Below are positions 24,532-34,392 of a stretch of DNA of 64,000 nucleotides, one piece after another. The stretch comes from JAWPMT01 sp965215825. GTDB lineage: Bacteria > Bacteroidota > Bacteroidia > Cytophagales > Cyclobacteriaceae. Below the pieces are notes generated by a model. The model saw only the letters and a list, made by a program, of their open reading frames with translations, did no database searches and had not been told where the DNA came from. How positions within the stretch are numbered: position 1 is the stretch's first letter; every line of letters begins with the position of its first letter. The stretch spans positions 4,216,001-4,280,000 of the forward strand of contig CBDCEM010000003.1 in NCBI GenBank assembly GCA_965215825.1, written 5' to 3'. A program made the translations under genes and the position numbers.

Positions 24532-24978
24532 ATGACCTATCAGGAGAAAAAAACTATCGCCTCTTTATCCAGTACGATCCTTGTTGTACTCGTTTATTGC
24601 TTGTATGTATTTGTCTTCAACGCTGATCGCAGCGCAGGACCAGAAACAGATTTTCAATTTTATGGTATCACCATTCTATTGATCATTCCTGGTTTAATTG
24701 TCGCAAACCTCATCATTCACATTATTGTAGGGATTCAACACAAAGTGTCTACCAATGAAAACGCTGAAATGTTCGAAGATGAATTTGACAAGGCCATCGA
24801 ATTGAGGGCAAACCGGAATGCTTATAATACATTCATGTCAATTTTTCTGATCTCCATGGCTTCATTGGCATTCAATTATCCACCTTATATCATGTTGAAC
24901 ATATTGGTGGATGGTATGTTGGCGGCCTCTTTAGTGTGGAGTATTTCCAAACTATACTTTTACCGAAAAGGCTTATGA
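24532..24978 (+). CDS. Four-helix membrane protein partnered with XRE regulator
   Basis: The protein has 148 residues with four hydrophobic segments (about 12-30, 43-68, 100-118, 122-142) and an acidic cytoplasmic loop NENAEMFEDEFDKAIELRANRN. Such DUF2178-like proteins commonly precede a YozG-type regulator and are thought to influence it. Function is unknown. The next gene starts one base after its stop. Confidence 0.8.
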   Translation: MTYQEKKTIASLSSTILVVLVYCLYVFVFNADRSAGPETDFQFYGITILLIIPGLIVANLIIHIIVGIQHKVSTNENAEMFEDEFDKAIELRANRNAYNTFMSIFLISMASLAFNYPPYIMLNILVDGMLAASLVWSISKLYFYRKGL

Positions 24979-24979
24979 A

Positions 24980-25222
24980 GTGAAGAAAATAGAAATTGAT
25001 AATAACATCAGAAAGCTTCGCTTCGAACATGATGAAATGACACAGCAAAAGCTGGCGGAGCAAGTAGGAGTAACACGCCAGACCATCATGTCAATTGAAA
25101 AAGGGAAGTATTCCCCTTCACTGGAACTGGCATTTCGCATGGCTCAGGTATTCAATACCACAATAGATGAGGTTTTTTCCTTTCAAGAAACCGATATAGA
25201 AATAAAAAAAACAAAGTGTTAG
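24980..25222 (+). CDS. XRE-family transcriptional regulator (YozG type)
   Basis: The protein has 80 residues starting at GTG 24980, one base after the previous stop. The whole chain is a HTH_3 domain: MTQQKLAEQVGVTRQTIMSIEKGKYSPSLELAFRMAQVFNTTIDEVF. The adjacent membrane protein probably modulates it or is its target. Confidence 0.92.
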   Translation: MKKIEIDNNIRKLRFEHDEMTQQKLAEQVGVTRQTIMSIEKGKYSPSLELAFRMAQVFNTTIDEVFSFQETDIEIKKTKC

Positions 25223-25418
25223 AATAATATAACATCATAAAAACACCATAACAATTCATTACTAAACAGACTGTTCTCTTGTCTATGTAAAGGCCGATTC
25301 AAGGGTTTCTGAGTCCTACTTAAGATCCTGAAGGGAGAGGTATTGCTTGAATTCTCAAAAGATTGAAGATTTCAAAACAGGAGAGATATGTATTTTTTAC
25401 CATTATATGCAATAAATT

Positions 25419-27854
25419 ATGAAACGCACCTACGTCTTTGTTGTATCTTTCTTAATCTCTCTCAGCACGCTTGCACAGCAGCAGCTTACACAAACCATCA
25501 GAGGTACGGTTGTTGATGTCGATAGTGAGAGTTCGTTATTTGGAGTAACGATCTTTATCCCTGGAACCGACCCAATCATTGGGGCTGTTTCAGATGTAAA
25601 TGGAGTTTTTCGCTTGCAAGATGTTCCTGTCGGGCGCGTCAGCCTACAAGTGAACTATCTGGGTTATGAATCCCAAACCTTATCGAATATCACCATCACT
25701 TCGGGAAAGGAGGTTATTCTTGATATCCGCCTGACCGAATCCATGATCAAGCTGGAGGAGATCGTCATCTCTGCCAATGACACTAAAGGAGAACCGCTAA
25801 ACGAAATGGCCCTGCTCAGTGCCCGATCCATATCTGCGGAGGAAACCAGCCGATACGCCGGTGGATTTAATGACCCCAGCCGGATCATGTCCAATTTTGC
25901 GGGAGTTACGTCGACTCAGGATGGCAGCAACGACATCATTGTCCGGGGAAATTCACCAAAATATGTACAATGGCGCCTGGAAGGAATTCAGATCACCAAT
26001 CCCAATCATTTTGCAGACCAAAGTGCCGTTGGAGGAGCAGTCAGTACGCTGAATAATAATTTACTAGGAAGTTCAGACTTCTACACAGGCGCCTTTACCG
26101 CTGAATACGGAGATGCACTTTCTGCAGTTTATGATGTAAAGTTCAGAACGGGCAATAATGAAAAACTTGAGACCGTGCTGGGTGTTGGACTTTTGGGGAC
26201 TGACCTTACACTTGAAGGTCCACTTAAAAAAGGATATGGAGGTTCATTCCTTATCAATTATCGCTACTCTACTGCCGCCCTGATTGGTGAATTAGGTCTG
26301 GTTGATATCAATGGAATTCCTCGTTTTCAAGATGCAGCCTTGAAGTTGGTATTACCCACTAAAAATATCGGGACGTTTTCAGTCTTTAGCCTCGGAGGCT
26401 TAAGCAGTTTTCTTTTTGAAGATGTAAAACCTGATATCTGGGAAACTCCCGGAAACCGATCTATGCGTGCAGATATTACTGAGGATTTCGATAAAGGAGC
26501 CCACTTGCTCAACACAGGAATCAATCACACCCTTCAACTGACAAAAAACAGCTTCATCAATTCCACCTTCCTGTATTCCACAGAGGGCGTTGATGACAAA
26601 ATTTTTGAATCCCGGCACATTGATATTTTCGATGAACTGGGAAATTTTATTCGGGATTCTACTATAAGCAGAAGGCAAAATTTCACAAGTAATCTCCAAA
26701 AAACCACTTTTCGCATTGCTTCATCCTATCATCATAAATTCAATGCAAGAAACAAAATCGAAGCAGGAACCAAATATGCCTTATTTGGCTACAATTTCAA
26801 TCAAAGTCAATTTACCCAAGAGCCTTCGGATCGTGCCACTTTAGTCGACTTTAACGAAAACATTGCGACACTTCGAAACTTTATCAGTTGGAAATTTAGA
26901 TTGACCGATGACCTGACCATCGTTTCGGGGCTTCACAACATGAATGTGCTATTCAATAACAAAAGCACGCTGGAACCACGAGTCGCTGTGAGCTGGTCCC
27001 TGGACACCAATAGTGCTCTAAAAATCGGGTATGGTATGCATAGCAACATGGAAAGTGTTCATAACTACTACACTCAGGTGGAGCAGCAGGATGGTTCTTT
27101 CCGGGAAGTTAATAGAGATCTGGGGCTGTTAAAGTCACATCATTATGTCCTGGGGTACGAACGTTTTCTAAACAAGAACCTCAAAGCCAACATTGAGCTT
27201 TATTATCAGGATCTGTATAACCTCCCCGTCGAAAACGATCCAAATAGTTTCTATTCGACTATAAACGAAGGACTTGAATTCACATACGTAGACCTGATCA
27301 ATGCAGGAACAGGGCGCAATTATGGTATTGAATTAACACTTGAGCGGTTCTTCAGCGGCAACTACTACTACATGGTCAATACCTCCATCTATGAATCGAA
27401 ATACACACCGTTGGATGGTCAGGAACGAAATACCCGATACAATGGAAACTTTCTATTCAATTTCCTCATTGGAAAAGAATTCACCAATCTGGGTAAAAAA
27501 GGAAATAAGACATTTGGTCTGAACGCCAAGGTCTTTTTCGCCGGAGCTCAAAAGATCATTCCCCTTTTGCGTGATGACACGGGAAATCTAGCTGTGAACC
27601 CTGAGAATGACCAGTATTGGGATTATGAACGAGCTTATGAATCAGGTCTGGATAATCCCTATCAAATCATCCTGTCTGGTAGTTACAAATGGAACAAACC
27701 ACAAGCTTCACATGAGTTATTTCTGAACCTCGACAACTTAACAAATACCAAGGGGAAATTATCAGAATACTATGATGCAGGTGAGAGTGGATCCATCGGC
27801 TACCTGACCCAATTTGGGTTCTTTCCAAACCTCATGTATCGCGTTTATTTTTAA
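25419..27854 (+). CDS. TonB-dependent outer-membrane receptor
   Basis: The protein has 811 residues. A signal peptide ends near LSTLAQQ (about 19). About 27-110 is a carboxypeptidase-regulatory-like domain (IRGTVVDVDSESSLFGVTIFIPG ... GYESQTLSNI). A plug follows (about 140-230; DIIVRGNSPKYVQWRLEGIQITNPNHF), then a 22-strand-type barrel ending in Phe (LMYRVYF). No SusD partner is adjacent, so it is not a polysaccharide-utilisation pair. The substrate could be a siderophore, peptide or other large ligand. Confidence 0.93.
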   Translation: MKRTYVFVVSFLISLSTLAQQQLTQTIRGTVVDVDSESSLFGVTIFIPGTDPIIGAVSDVNGVFRLQDVPVGRVSLQVNYLGYESQTLSNITITSGKEVILDIRLTESMIKLEEIVISANDTKGEPLNEMALLSARSISAEETSRYAGGFNDPSRIMSNFAGVTSTQDGSNDIIVRGNSPKYVQWRLEGIQITNPNHFADQSAVGGAVSTLNNNLLGSSDFYTGAFTAEYGDALSAVYDVKFRTGNNEKLETVLGVGLLGTDLTLEGPLKKGYGGSFLINYRYSTAALIGELGLVDINGIPRFQDAALKLVLPTKNIGTFSVFSLGGLSSFLFEDVKPDIWETPGNRSMRADITEDFDKGAHLLNTGINHTLQLTKNSFINSTFLYSTEGVDDKIFESRHIDIFDELGNFIRDSTISRRQNFTSNLQKTTFRIASSYHHKFNARNKIEAGTKYALFGYNFNQSQFTQEPSDRATLVDFNENIATLRNFISWKFRLTDDLTIVSGLHNMNVLFNNKSTLEPRVAVSWSLDTNSALKIGYGMHSNMESVHNYYTQVEQQDGSFREVNRDLGLLKSHHYVLGYERFLNKNLKANIELYYQDLYNLPVENDPNSFYSTINEGLEFTYVDLINAGTGRNYGIELTLERFFSGNYYYMVNTSIYESKYTPLDGQERNTRYNGNFLFNFLIGKEFTNLGKKGNKTFGLNAKVFFAGAQKIIPLLRDDTGNLAVNPENDQYWDYERAYESGLDNPYQIILSGSYKWNKPQASHELFLNLDNLTNTKGKLSEYYDAGESGSIGYLTQFGFFPNLMYRVYF

Positions 27855-27872
27855 TACTAACACAACCAAATT

Positions 27873-28091
27873 ATGAGTATCTTGATTTTCAGAACGAATA
27901 TTGAAACCAAAGGAATGGTCAATTTCATGGAAGGGATTTTCAATAGTCACCCCGCCATCTATAGTTGGTTTGTTGATATCGAAGACATTGACAATGTCCT
28001 GCGAATAGAGGCTTCCGGTCAACTGCAACTTACCGATGTGGTCCGGCTTTGTCAACATCATGGTTTTTACTGTGAAGAGTTACCTGACTGA
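27873..28091 (+). CDS. Small ferredoxin-fold-like hypothetical protein
   Basis: The protein has 72 residues. The predicted pattern, strand-helix-strand-strand-helix-strand (SILIFRTNIE, MVNFMEGIFNSHP, AIYSWFVDIED, NVLRIEASG, DVVRLCQHHGF), resembles heavy-metal-associated domains, but the metal-binding CxxC is absent. Similar small proteins are common in Bacteroidetes with no known role. It lies 18 bp after the receptor gene and 3 bp before the reductase gene. Confidence 0.75.
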   Translation: MSILIFRTNIETKGMVNFMEGIFNSHPAIYSWFVDIEDIDNVLRIEASGQLQLTDVVRLCQHHGFYCEELPD

Positions 28092-28094
28092 TCA

Positions 28095-29069
28095 ATGAAA
28101 GCGATTATCTGGAATACCTACGGCCGGCCTGCGCAGTTAATCCTGGGGGATTTGGACAAGCCCAGTCCGAAAGAAGATGAAGTATTGATTAAAATTCATT
28201 GCGCTACGGTTACCGCAGGAGATTGTGAACTCAGAAGGTTTGATATTCATCCACTTTTTTGGCTTCCACTTCGGCTGTTAGTTGGTGTACTTAAACCAAA
28301 GCGCCCCTTACTGGGGCAAGAGTTTTCAGGGACTGTAGAAGCAGCAGGTCCGAAGGTTTCTAATTTGAAACCGGGAGATCAAATCTTTGCCAGTACGGGT
28401 ATGAAATTTGGTACTTATTGTGAGTATAGAACTCAGAAAGCCACCTCTCCTATTGGTCAATTACCCAAAGGAGTAAGTTTCGAGCAAGCAGCAACCATTC
28501 CTACAGGAGGGATCAATGGCTTACATTTCCTGGAGAATGCCAACATAAAAGCTGGCCAACATATTCTAATAAATGGCGCAGGTGGCAGCATCGGCACTTA
28601 TACCCTGCAAATTGCCAAATACAAGGAAGCAGTAGTGACTTGTGTGGATCATGGTTCCAAACTAGAAATGCTTAGTGCTAATGGGGCAGACCATGTTATT
28701 GACTATGAAAAAGCGGATTTTACCAGGCAAGCCACGCTGTATGATGCAATCATTGATATCTCTGGACATATTCATTATAGGCGTGCCCTGAAAACCCTTA
28801 ACCCCACCGGTGTGTTGGTACTTGGCAATCCGGCTACTTCACACATGTTTCGTAGTATCTGGACCAACCTTACCGGCTCCCGAAAAGTCAAATGGAGCTT
28901 TGCCGGCGAAAGTACAGAGAACCTAAATTACGTCGCGAGCCTTATCGCAAATGGATCGGTTAATCCGGTTACCGATCGAAGATTTTCACTGGAAGGAGTG
29001 ATTGAGGCACATGAATATACTGAGACAGGCCTCAAAAAAGGAAATGTGGTAATCAACGTGTCCGAATAA
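28095..29069 (+). CDS. Medium-chain NAD(P)-dependent reductase (quinone oxidoreductase-like)
   Basis: The protein has 324 residues. The N-terminal GroES-like domain contains GQEFSGTVEAAGPKVSNLKPGDQIFA. The Rossmann motif is INGAGGSIGTYTLQIAKYK. Catalytic zinc ligands are absent (no GHE or Cys ligand in the usual place), so this is a zinc-free MDR reductase of the quinone oxidoreductase/RTN4I1-like type. It starts 3 bp after the small upstream gene. Confidence 0.9.
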   Translation: MKAIIWNTYGRPAQLILGDLDKPSPKEDEVLIKIHCATVTAGDCELRRFDIHPLFWLPLRLLVGVLKPKRPLLGQEFSGTVEAAGPKVSNLKPGDQIFASTGMKFGTYCEYRTQKATSPIGQLPKGVSFEQAATIPTGGINGLHFLENANIKAGQHILINGAGGSIGTYTLQIAKYKEAVVTCVDHGSKLEMLSANGADHVIDYEKADFTRQATLYDAIIDISGHIHYRRALKTLNPTGVLVLGNPATSHMFRSIWTNLTGSRKVKWSFAGESTENLNYVASLIANGSVNPVTDRRFSLEGVIEAHEYTETGLKKGNVVINVSE

Positions 29070-29154
29070 GGTGTTCTCTAAATGATTTTTTTATAAATTC
29101 AATGTCCAACACAAGGTATTTCAGTCGTCTTCACTCAAATAAACATTTAGACTC

Positions 29155-29502
29155 ATGCAAGAATACATGTTACTGTTCCGCAACCTGGCACCCGTTGAAC
29201 CCTACTCTTCCAGCCCCGAAGAAATGGAGAAAACCATTCCCGCATGGCAAAGCTGGATCAAAGGGATCGCTGAAGAAGGTCGCCTGATCTCTACTGCACC
29301 TCTGGAACGAGATGGAGCCTTCCTTACCAAACAGGCCACCACAGACGGTCCCTATGCAGAAGTAAAAGAATTGATTCTCGGTTATGTAGCCTGCAAAGCC
29401 AAAGACATGGATGAGGCCATTGAAATTGCCAAAGGCTGTCCGATTATTTTTGACGATGGCGGATCGGTTGAAGTTCGAAAGATTGCCAACTTCGAAGTTT
29501 GA
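29155..29502 (+). CDS. YCII-related (DGPF-domain) protein
   Basis: The protein has 115 residues. EYMLLFRN opens the fold and DGPYAEVKELILGYVACKAKDMDEAIEIAKGCP is the DGPF-domain signature. YCII proteins are regularly encoded next to ECF42-type sigma factors, as here. Their role is probably as partner or sensor of the sigma factor. Confidence 0.92.
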   Translation: MQEYMLLFRNLAPVEPYSSSPEEMEKTIPAWQSWIKGIAEEGRLISTAPLERDGAFLTKQATTDGPYAEVKELILGYVACKAKDMDEAIEIAKGCPIIFDDGGSVEVRKIANFEV

Positions 29503-30745
29503 GTTGAATTCTGATCAAACGACTAGCGAAAACATTGACCATCTTTTCAGGCACGAGTCGGGAAAGATGGTTGCCGTCCTCACCAGGCTTTTCGGTTTCG
29601 ATCAGCTAGAAGTAGCTGAGGACCTGGTTCAGGACACCTTTATCCGGGCGTTTGAGAGCTGGAAGTTTAATGGCACCCCGGATGAGCCCCTGGCCTGGCT
29701 TTATACTGTAGCCAAGAATAAAGCAACTGATTATGTTCGTCGGCAGCAGACGCGTCGCAAAGTAGATGAACATGTAAAAACAGCTATACCCGTCGAATAC
29801 ACCATAACCGCACAACTGGAACAAGCTTTCTATGATATTAAAGACAGCCAATTGCAATTGCTATTTGGTGTCTGTCATCCAGCCATACCGGAAGAAGCGC
29901 AGTTGGCGCTAGCGCTGAAAACACTTGGCGGTTTTGGTATTCGGGAAATTGCCAGCGCCTTCCTCACCAATAAAGAAGTCATCAATAAACGGTTGTTTCG
30001 TGCCAAACAAAAAATCCGAAAGGAAAACATACGACTGGAAATTCCTGCTCAAAATGAATTAAAGGAACGCACAGGCAGCGTCCTCAAAACAATCTACCTG
30101 ATATACAACGAAGGATATCACTCTTCTAGTCAGGAGGCAGTTATCCGAAAAGACTTGTGTCTGGAGGCCATGAGACTGGCCTTGCTGCTGGAGCAATCTG
30201 AACTGCCAGTTACAAAAGACTGCTGGGCGCTATTGGCCTTGATGTGCTTTCATACTTCCAGGTTTGAAAGTCGGATGGATGAATTAGGCGATTTAATCCC
30301 TTGGAGCAAACAAGATCAATCCAAATGGAGCCAGGAATTAATCGAAAGAGGTCTTAGCTATTTGCAACGCCTGAATTTAAACGAATTATCTTCCGCTTAT
30401 GAGCTTGAAGCGGCAATTGCGTACTTCCACACCATGGAGAATCGTCCGGAAAAGTGGGAAGGATTACTTGCCCTGGACCGAAGGCTTTCAAAAGTCAAAC
30501 CGGGTCCTATGGTTCTTTTGAATGAAACCTATGTTTTGAGTAAGGTTGCAGGACCGGAACGCGCCTTAGAAATGCTAAATGCCGTCCCTGAATTACACGA
30601 TCACTATCTGTACTTTGCGTTAAAAGGTGAGATTCTTTTAAAGGTCGACTCAGAAGCAGCTGTTACAGCTCTTGACAAAGCGATACAAATGGCACCACTG
30701 GAAGCAGAGAAGAAGATATTAAGGGTAAAGCGAGATCAACTATAG
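29456..30745 (+). CDS. ECF42-type RNA polymerase sigma factor with C-terminal extension
   Basis: From ATG 29456 the protein has 429 residues. TTG 29504, two bases after the YCII stop, is a plausible alternative. Sigma region 2 is DHLFRHESGKMVAVLTRLFGF...AEDLVQDTFIRAFESW...WLYTVAKNKATDYVRR. Region 4 includes GFGIREIASAFLTNKEVINKRLFRAKQKIR. The long C-terminal part (about 200-429) is the DUF6596/TPR-like extension of ECF42, which replaces a separate anti-sigma factor. The adjacent YCII gene is its usual companion. Confidence 0.9.
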   Translation: MADRLKFERLPTSKFELNSDQTTSENIDHLFRHESGKMVAVLTRLFGFDQLEVAEDLVQDTFIRAFESWKFNGTPDEPLAWLYTVAKNKATDYVRRQQTRRKVDEHVKTAIPVEYTITAQLEQAFYDIKDSQLQLLFGVCHPAIPEEAQLALALKTLGGFGIREIASAFLTNKEVINKRLFRAKQKIRKENIRLEIPAQNELKERTGSVLKTIYLIYNEGYHSSSQEAVIRKDLCLEAMRLALLLEQSELPVTKDCWALLALMCFHTSRFESRMDELGDLIPWSKQDQSKWSQELIERGLSYLQRLNLNELSSAYELEAAIAYFHTMENRPEKWEGLLALDRRLSKVKPGPMVLLNETYVLSKVAGPERALEMLNAVPELHDHYLYFALKGEILLKVDSEAAVTALDKAIQMAPLEAEKKILRVKRDQL

Positions 30746-30755
30746 TAACATGTAT

Positions 30756-33080
30756 CTAATTCGGTGAAGGTACAACTTCCCTATCTCGTTTTAACCGATA
30801 GTAGATCAGTGCCTGTACCCTGCGATCCCATGGATTACCAAATTGAGCTGTATAATTGGAATCCTCGGATTTTTCTATGCCATAGGGTTTGGGAATGTAG
30901 GGAACACCATGCTTTTTGAAGATGTTTCCAACCGCGGCAATCCTCCGCCTACTCAATGAAAAATTGTATTCATTTTCTCCGATAATATCTGCATAACCAT
31001 TGAGCAGAACTCCTAAAATCTCAATATTCGGATTTGACACAATGTCTGAAATGATCATCTTCCCATTGAGATCCAATACATCCTGGTCATTCTCAAAATA
31101 AAAGTCTTTCTCCAAGGCCAGATTCCCCCCTTCATCTTTCATAATCAGCCGAAGTTCCGGCTGTTTGTGGCGCGGCAATCCATAGTAAGTCACAAACTTT
31201 AAATCTCTCAAGTGATTCATCCCTTTCGGGCTCCATTGCATGAGGTATGCACTGTCTCCATATTTTACTTTTCTGGGTTTCATCTTCCATCTGACCCGAT
31301 GCAAGACAGGCCACCTGCCCACTACCATTCTGTCTGGAGGGGTGGCTTCCATTCCTTTGATGATGGCTGCACCCATCATGTCCGAGGTGTCTCCTTTTGT
31401 GCGGTAAAAAAGCAATTCAGCTGGCATTCCTCCTTTTCCAAAACCAATTTCATGGGGTATGATCTCTCCGTCTGCTGCTATGACACAGGCATCATTATCA
31501 TCGATCATGGTATCAAACAGAACTCCCAGTCCTACTTTCTTTAGCTTGGTGGACCTGGTGGTGAACTGATATGAAACTTTGTAGAATTGTGCAAATCCAT
31601 CTGCAATCGGTTCACCTTCTTTATCGACAGGTTCAAGAGCTTGCACAATGGTCACTCCTTCGAACTCAAAAGTAATCTCTGTTCGGGGAGTAATTCCGGC
31701 GCCATCATAGTTAATGTGACCTGTTAAGTAGGTGGTTCCTGCCATCGGAGTATTCGAAGCTAGCTTTCCATCCACATTAACTACAAAGTGAGATGTGGAC
31801 TGTGGTACGGGATAACCATACATCAATCGGTTCATACCTGCCCCTAATGTGAATCGACCGTCTTCACTCGCCTGGCCCGCATAATTCACACCTTCACGAA
31901 GCTCGAATTCCATCTTGTACTTGATCCGTTCCTCAAATTCATCCAGGATGGCTTTCTCCTCATCATTAGCATGATTGTAACCGAGCAATAAGTAAGCATA
32001 AGCGCTCTTAAATTGATTTAATTTTTCATAGCATAGCGCACCTGCGAAGTACGCTTTCATACTAGGGGACAGGATATTGCTTCGGTCCGCCAGTTCAATG
32101 CCGTATTGCAGAATATCTCGCTGAAAATAGTCCTCCGCAACGCTTAATGACATGTTGGCGAATACAGTAGCATTATTTCCCACGTATTTCTCAACATACT
32201 GCCGAAGCAAAGAGGCATAGTCTTCTACTTTGTACAAACCACTGTAAAACACATGCCCGACCAGAACGAGACTATCCGGGTTGCTCAGATATTCCGCATA
32301 AGATTTGATATATCGCTCTCGTGAACGAAGTAATACGCTATTCTTTCGCTCGATTGATTTGTGTAAGAGCTGTTCCATCGCCACCTCCATAAATGCTGTA
32401 AATTCCTCCTTTCTAGCTTCTATCAGTCTGTCATTCTTGACTACTCTGGGAAACATCACCCGATCCCACGGCACTACAAACTCTCGAATCAGTGACCAAT
32501 TCAAACTGTCCTCATATTTTTTCTCTGATAAGTTGACCAAATAGCTTCGGGCCACTCCCTGGGCTTTGTCACGATTCACCCATTTCATGGAATTGCTATA
32601 GGCATAGACATGCTCCAGTTTCTTGGGTTTGTCTGTATAAGCATCGTGGTACTTATTCAGGTTGACTAGGCTTTGCGCCATCTCCATAAAATCAGCCACT
32701 TCCATGGCGTGCTCCACCCTCAGCACCTGTCGACCTTTTGGTTCGTAAAACAGCATCGTCGGATAGGCTTCTACCTTCATCAGGTCTACAAAATCGAGCT
32801 GTTCGTTTTCAGCATCCACTCTCAGGGAAATGAAATGATCATTGAAAAACCTGGCAACTGTGTCCGAAGAGAAAACTTCCTTTTCCATCCACTTGCATGG
32901 ACGGCACCACTCAGCATAGAGGTCGATGAATACAAATTTCTGATTGCTCTTTGCCTCGAGTAACGCTTCTTCTACGGAGAGATCACGGAATGTAATTTCT
33001 GAGGCACAGGAAATGAACGCGATGGATAATAGGCACAACGATACCATCCATCGCCTGGTGAGTTGAATACAGGCGGACAT
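30756..33080 (-). CDS. Thioredoxin-OmpA fusion lipoprotein-like protein
   Basis: The protein has 774 residues. An N-terminal signal (about 10-26, IAFISC) may be a lipobox. About 35-135 is a thioredoxin-like domain with the redox motif WCRPCK (Cys59, Cys62) and cis-Pro in VEAYPTMLF. A long central region of about 500 residues holds helical repeats (SPSMKAYFAGALCYEKLNQFKSAYAYLLLGY) and beta-rich stretches. The C-terminal 115 residues look like an OmpA domain that binds peptidoglycan (NGYADIIGENEYNFSLSRRRIAAVGNIFKKHGVPYI). It probably holds a thiol-redox activity against the cell wall. It is divergent from the ApbE operon. Confidence 0.85.
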   Translation of the reverse strand: MSACIQLTRRWMVSLCLLSIAFISCASEITFRDLSVEEALLEAKSNQKFVFIDLYAEWCRPCKWMEKEVFSSDTVARFFNDHFISLRVDAENEQLDFVDLMKVEAYPTMLFYEPKGRQVLRVEHAMEVADFMEMAQSLVNLNKYHDAYTDKPKKLEHVYAYSNSMKWVNRDKAQGVARSYLVNLSEKKYEDSLNWSLIREFVVPWDRVMFPRVVKNDRLIEARKEEFTAFMEVAMEQLLHKSIERKNSVLLRSRERYIKSYAEYLSNPDSLVLVGHVFYSGLYKVEDYASLLRQYVEKYVGNNATVFANMSLSVAEDYFQRDILQYGIELADRSNILSPSMKAYFAGALCYEKLNQFKSAYAYLLLGYNHANDEEKAILDEFEERIKYKMEFELREGVNYAGQASEDGRFTLGAGMNRLMYGYPVPQSTSHFVVNVDGKLASNTPMAGTTYLTGHINYDGAGITPRTEITFEFEGVTIVQALEPVDKEGEPIADGFAQFYKVSYQFTTRSTKLKKVGLGVLFDTMIDDNDACVIAADGEIIPHEIGFGKGGMPAELLFYRTKGDTSDMMGAAIIKGMEATPPDRMVVGRWPVLHRVRWKMKPRKVKYGDSAYLMQWSPKGMNHLRDLKFVTYYGLPRHKQPELRLIMKDEGGNLALEKDFYFENDQDVLDLNGKMIISDIVSNPNIEILGVLLNGYADIIGENEYNFSLSRRRIAAVGNIFKKHGVPYIPKPYGIEKSEDSNYTAQFGNPWDRRVQALIYYRLKRDREVVPSPN

Positions 33081-33328
33081 AACACAAATTTCATTTTGAA
33101 CGAAATTATTTTAGTTCACGTATCTGATCTACCAAAAGTTATTCGTTTTCGTGAATCAACAAGGTTTTTAGTGCAGTGAATGAGGTTATAGAACACCCAC
33201 ATCACTCATATATCACAAATTAAAGTGTTACCAACCTGGAATCTTCGCCAATTGTCGAATCCAGGCTTCAGCAAAAACCAAACGAAGCTTATGTTTGCAT
33301 CTTGGCTTTTTCAAATCAAAACACCACC

Positions 33329-33763
33329 ATGTTGACGAAGAGTTTAGTCGTGTTTTTCTTATTCGGTTTCGCTTCACTTCCCCTATCTGGTCAGGAAAGA
33401 ACCTGGTCCGAAACCAAAGCAGCTGCTTCAGAAGAAAATAAAAACGTGCTACTTGTATTTAGTGGGTCTGATTGGTGCCGGGGGTGCATTCTTTTCGATC
33501 AGCAGGTATTGCAAGATTCAAAGTTTCAAGACCTGGCTAATCAAAGACTGGCACTGTATAAAGCGGATTTTCCACGCAAGAAGAAAAACAAGCCAGAAGC
33601 AACCGTGATTCGGCAAAATGAAAAGCTCATTCAGCAGTTCAACCCTTCAGGCACATTCCCCTTAGTACTCTTGCTTAACGAAGCTGAAGAAGTCATTTTG
33701 AAGGCAGAAGGAACAATCAGTCGGGACGAATTCCTGAACTCCATTCGAAAGGCCACAGAATGA
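33329..33763 (+). CDS. Exported thioredoxin-family protein
   Basis: ATG 33329 (MLTKSLVVFF) is preferred to TTG 33302, giving 144 residues. A signal peptide ends near LPLSGQ. The thioredoxin fold carries SDWCRGC (Cys50, Cys53) and SGTFPLVLLL with the cis-Pro. It is the first gene of a five-gene overlapping operon with ApbE, DUF4266 and DUF3570. Its job may be to reduce or form disulfides in the Cys-containing DUF4266 product (inference). Its stop overlaps the next ATG (ATGA). Confidence 0.9.
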   Translation: MLTKSLVVFFLFGFASLPLSGQERTWSETKAAASEENKNVLLVFSGSDWCRGCILFDQQVLQDSKFQDLANQRLALYKADFPRKKKNKPEATVIRQNEKLIQQFNPSGTFPLVLLLNEAEEVILKAEGTISRDEFLNSIRKATE

Positions 33764-34392
33764 GGCAATTGACTCTTCTATTGATTCTATTCGCAGGGTT
33801 TACCAGCGCATCTCAAGTAAATAATCCCGTGGTTGGAATCAACGTTCAATTGGGAAATAATCTGACCTGGTGGCGCTATCATCGCGGTGTAGGGCTGGGT
33901 TGGGACAGGACTGATAACATTCGAGTGCCCATTGTTGCAACAGGAGTTTATCTGGAAGCACAAAAGTGGCGCATCTACGCCGGTTTATCCAGAGAATGGT
34001 GGAGTGAAAGACGACTTGAACTCTTTGAAGACAATACCCGAAGACAAAGGCGAGTCACAATTTCAGATAGCAATTTTCCAATCACCGATCTGGAAATCAA
34101 GTTGACTCATTATCTGGTGGCCACTAAGAAGTACAAATTCGGTATCGGTATGGGTGTCGGGACATTTTTCCTTAATACAGACCTTGAATTGCAAGATAAC
34201 TTTGGAACTCAGTGGATGTGGAGTGCAGATATAATCAATCAGGTTCGATTCAAAAAAAGATGGGAATGGCTGCTTGGCATCAATTACGAAAAGAAAATCA
34301 TACTCCCCAAAGTAGCACAAGTTCCTGATGAACGACATGAACTATTTTCATACGGTCTCTGGCTTGGACTCAACTATCGATTGACAAGATGA
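33760..34392 (+). CDS. Small outer-membrane beta-barrel-like hypothetical protein
   Basis: The protein has 210 residues with a signal peptide (LLLILFAGFTSAS) followed by alternating amphipathic strands, many Trp/Tyr girdle residues (LTWWRYHRG, RIYAGLSREWW) and a C-terminal strand ending in Arg. I do not recognise a named family. It overlaps both neighbours by 4 bp, so it is an integral member of the redox operon. Confidence 0.78.
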   Translation: MRQLTLLLILFAGFTSASQVNNPVVGINVQLGNNLTWWRYHRGVGLGWDRTDNIRVPIVATGVYLEAQKWRIYAGLSREWWSERRLELFEDNTRRQRRVTISDSNFPITDLEIKLTHYLVATKKYKFGIGMGVGTFFLNTDLELQDNFGTQWMWSADIINQVRFKKRWEWLLGINYEKKIILPKVAQVPDERHELFSYGLWLGLNYRLTR

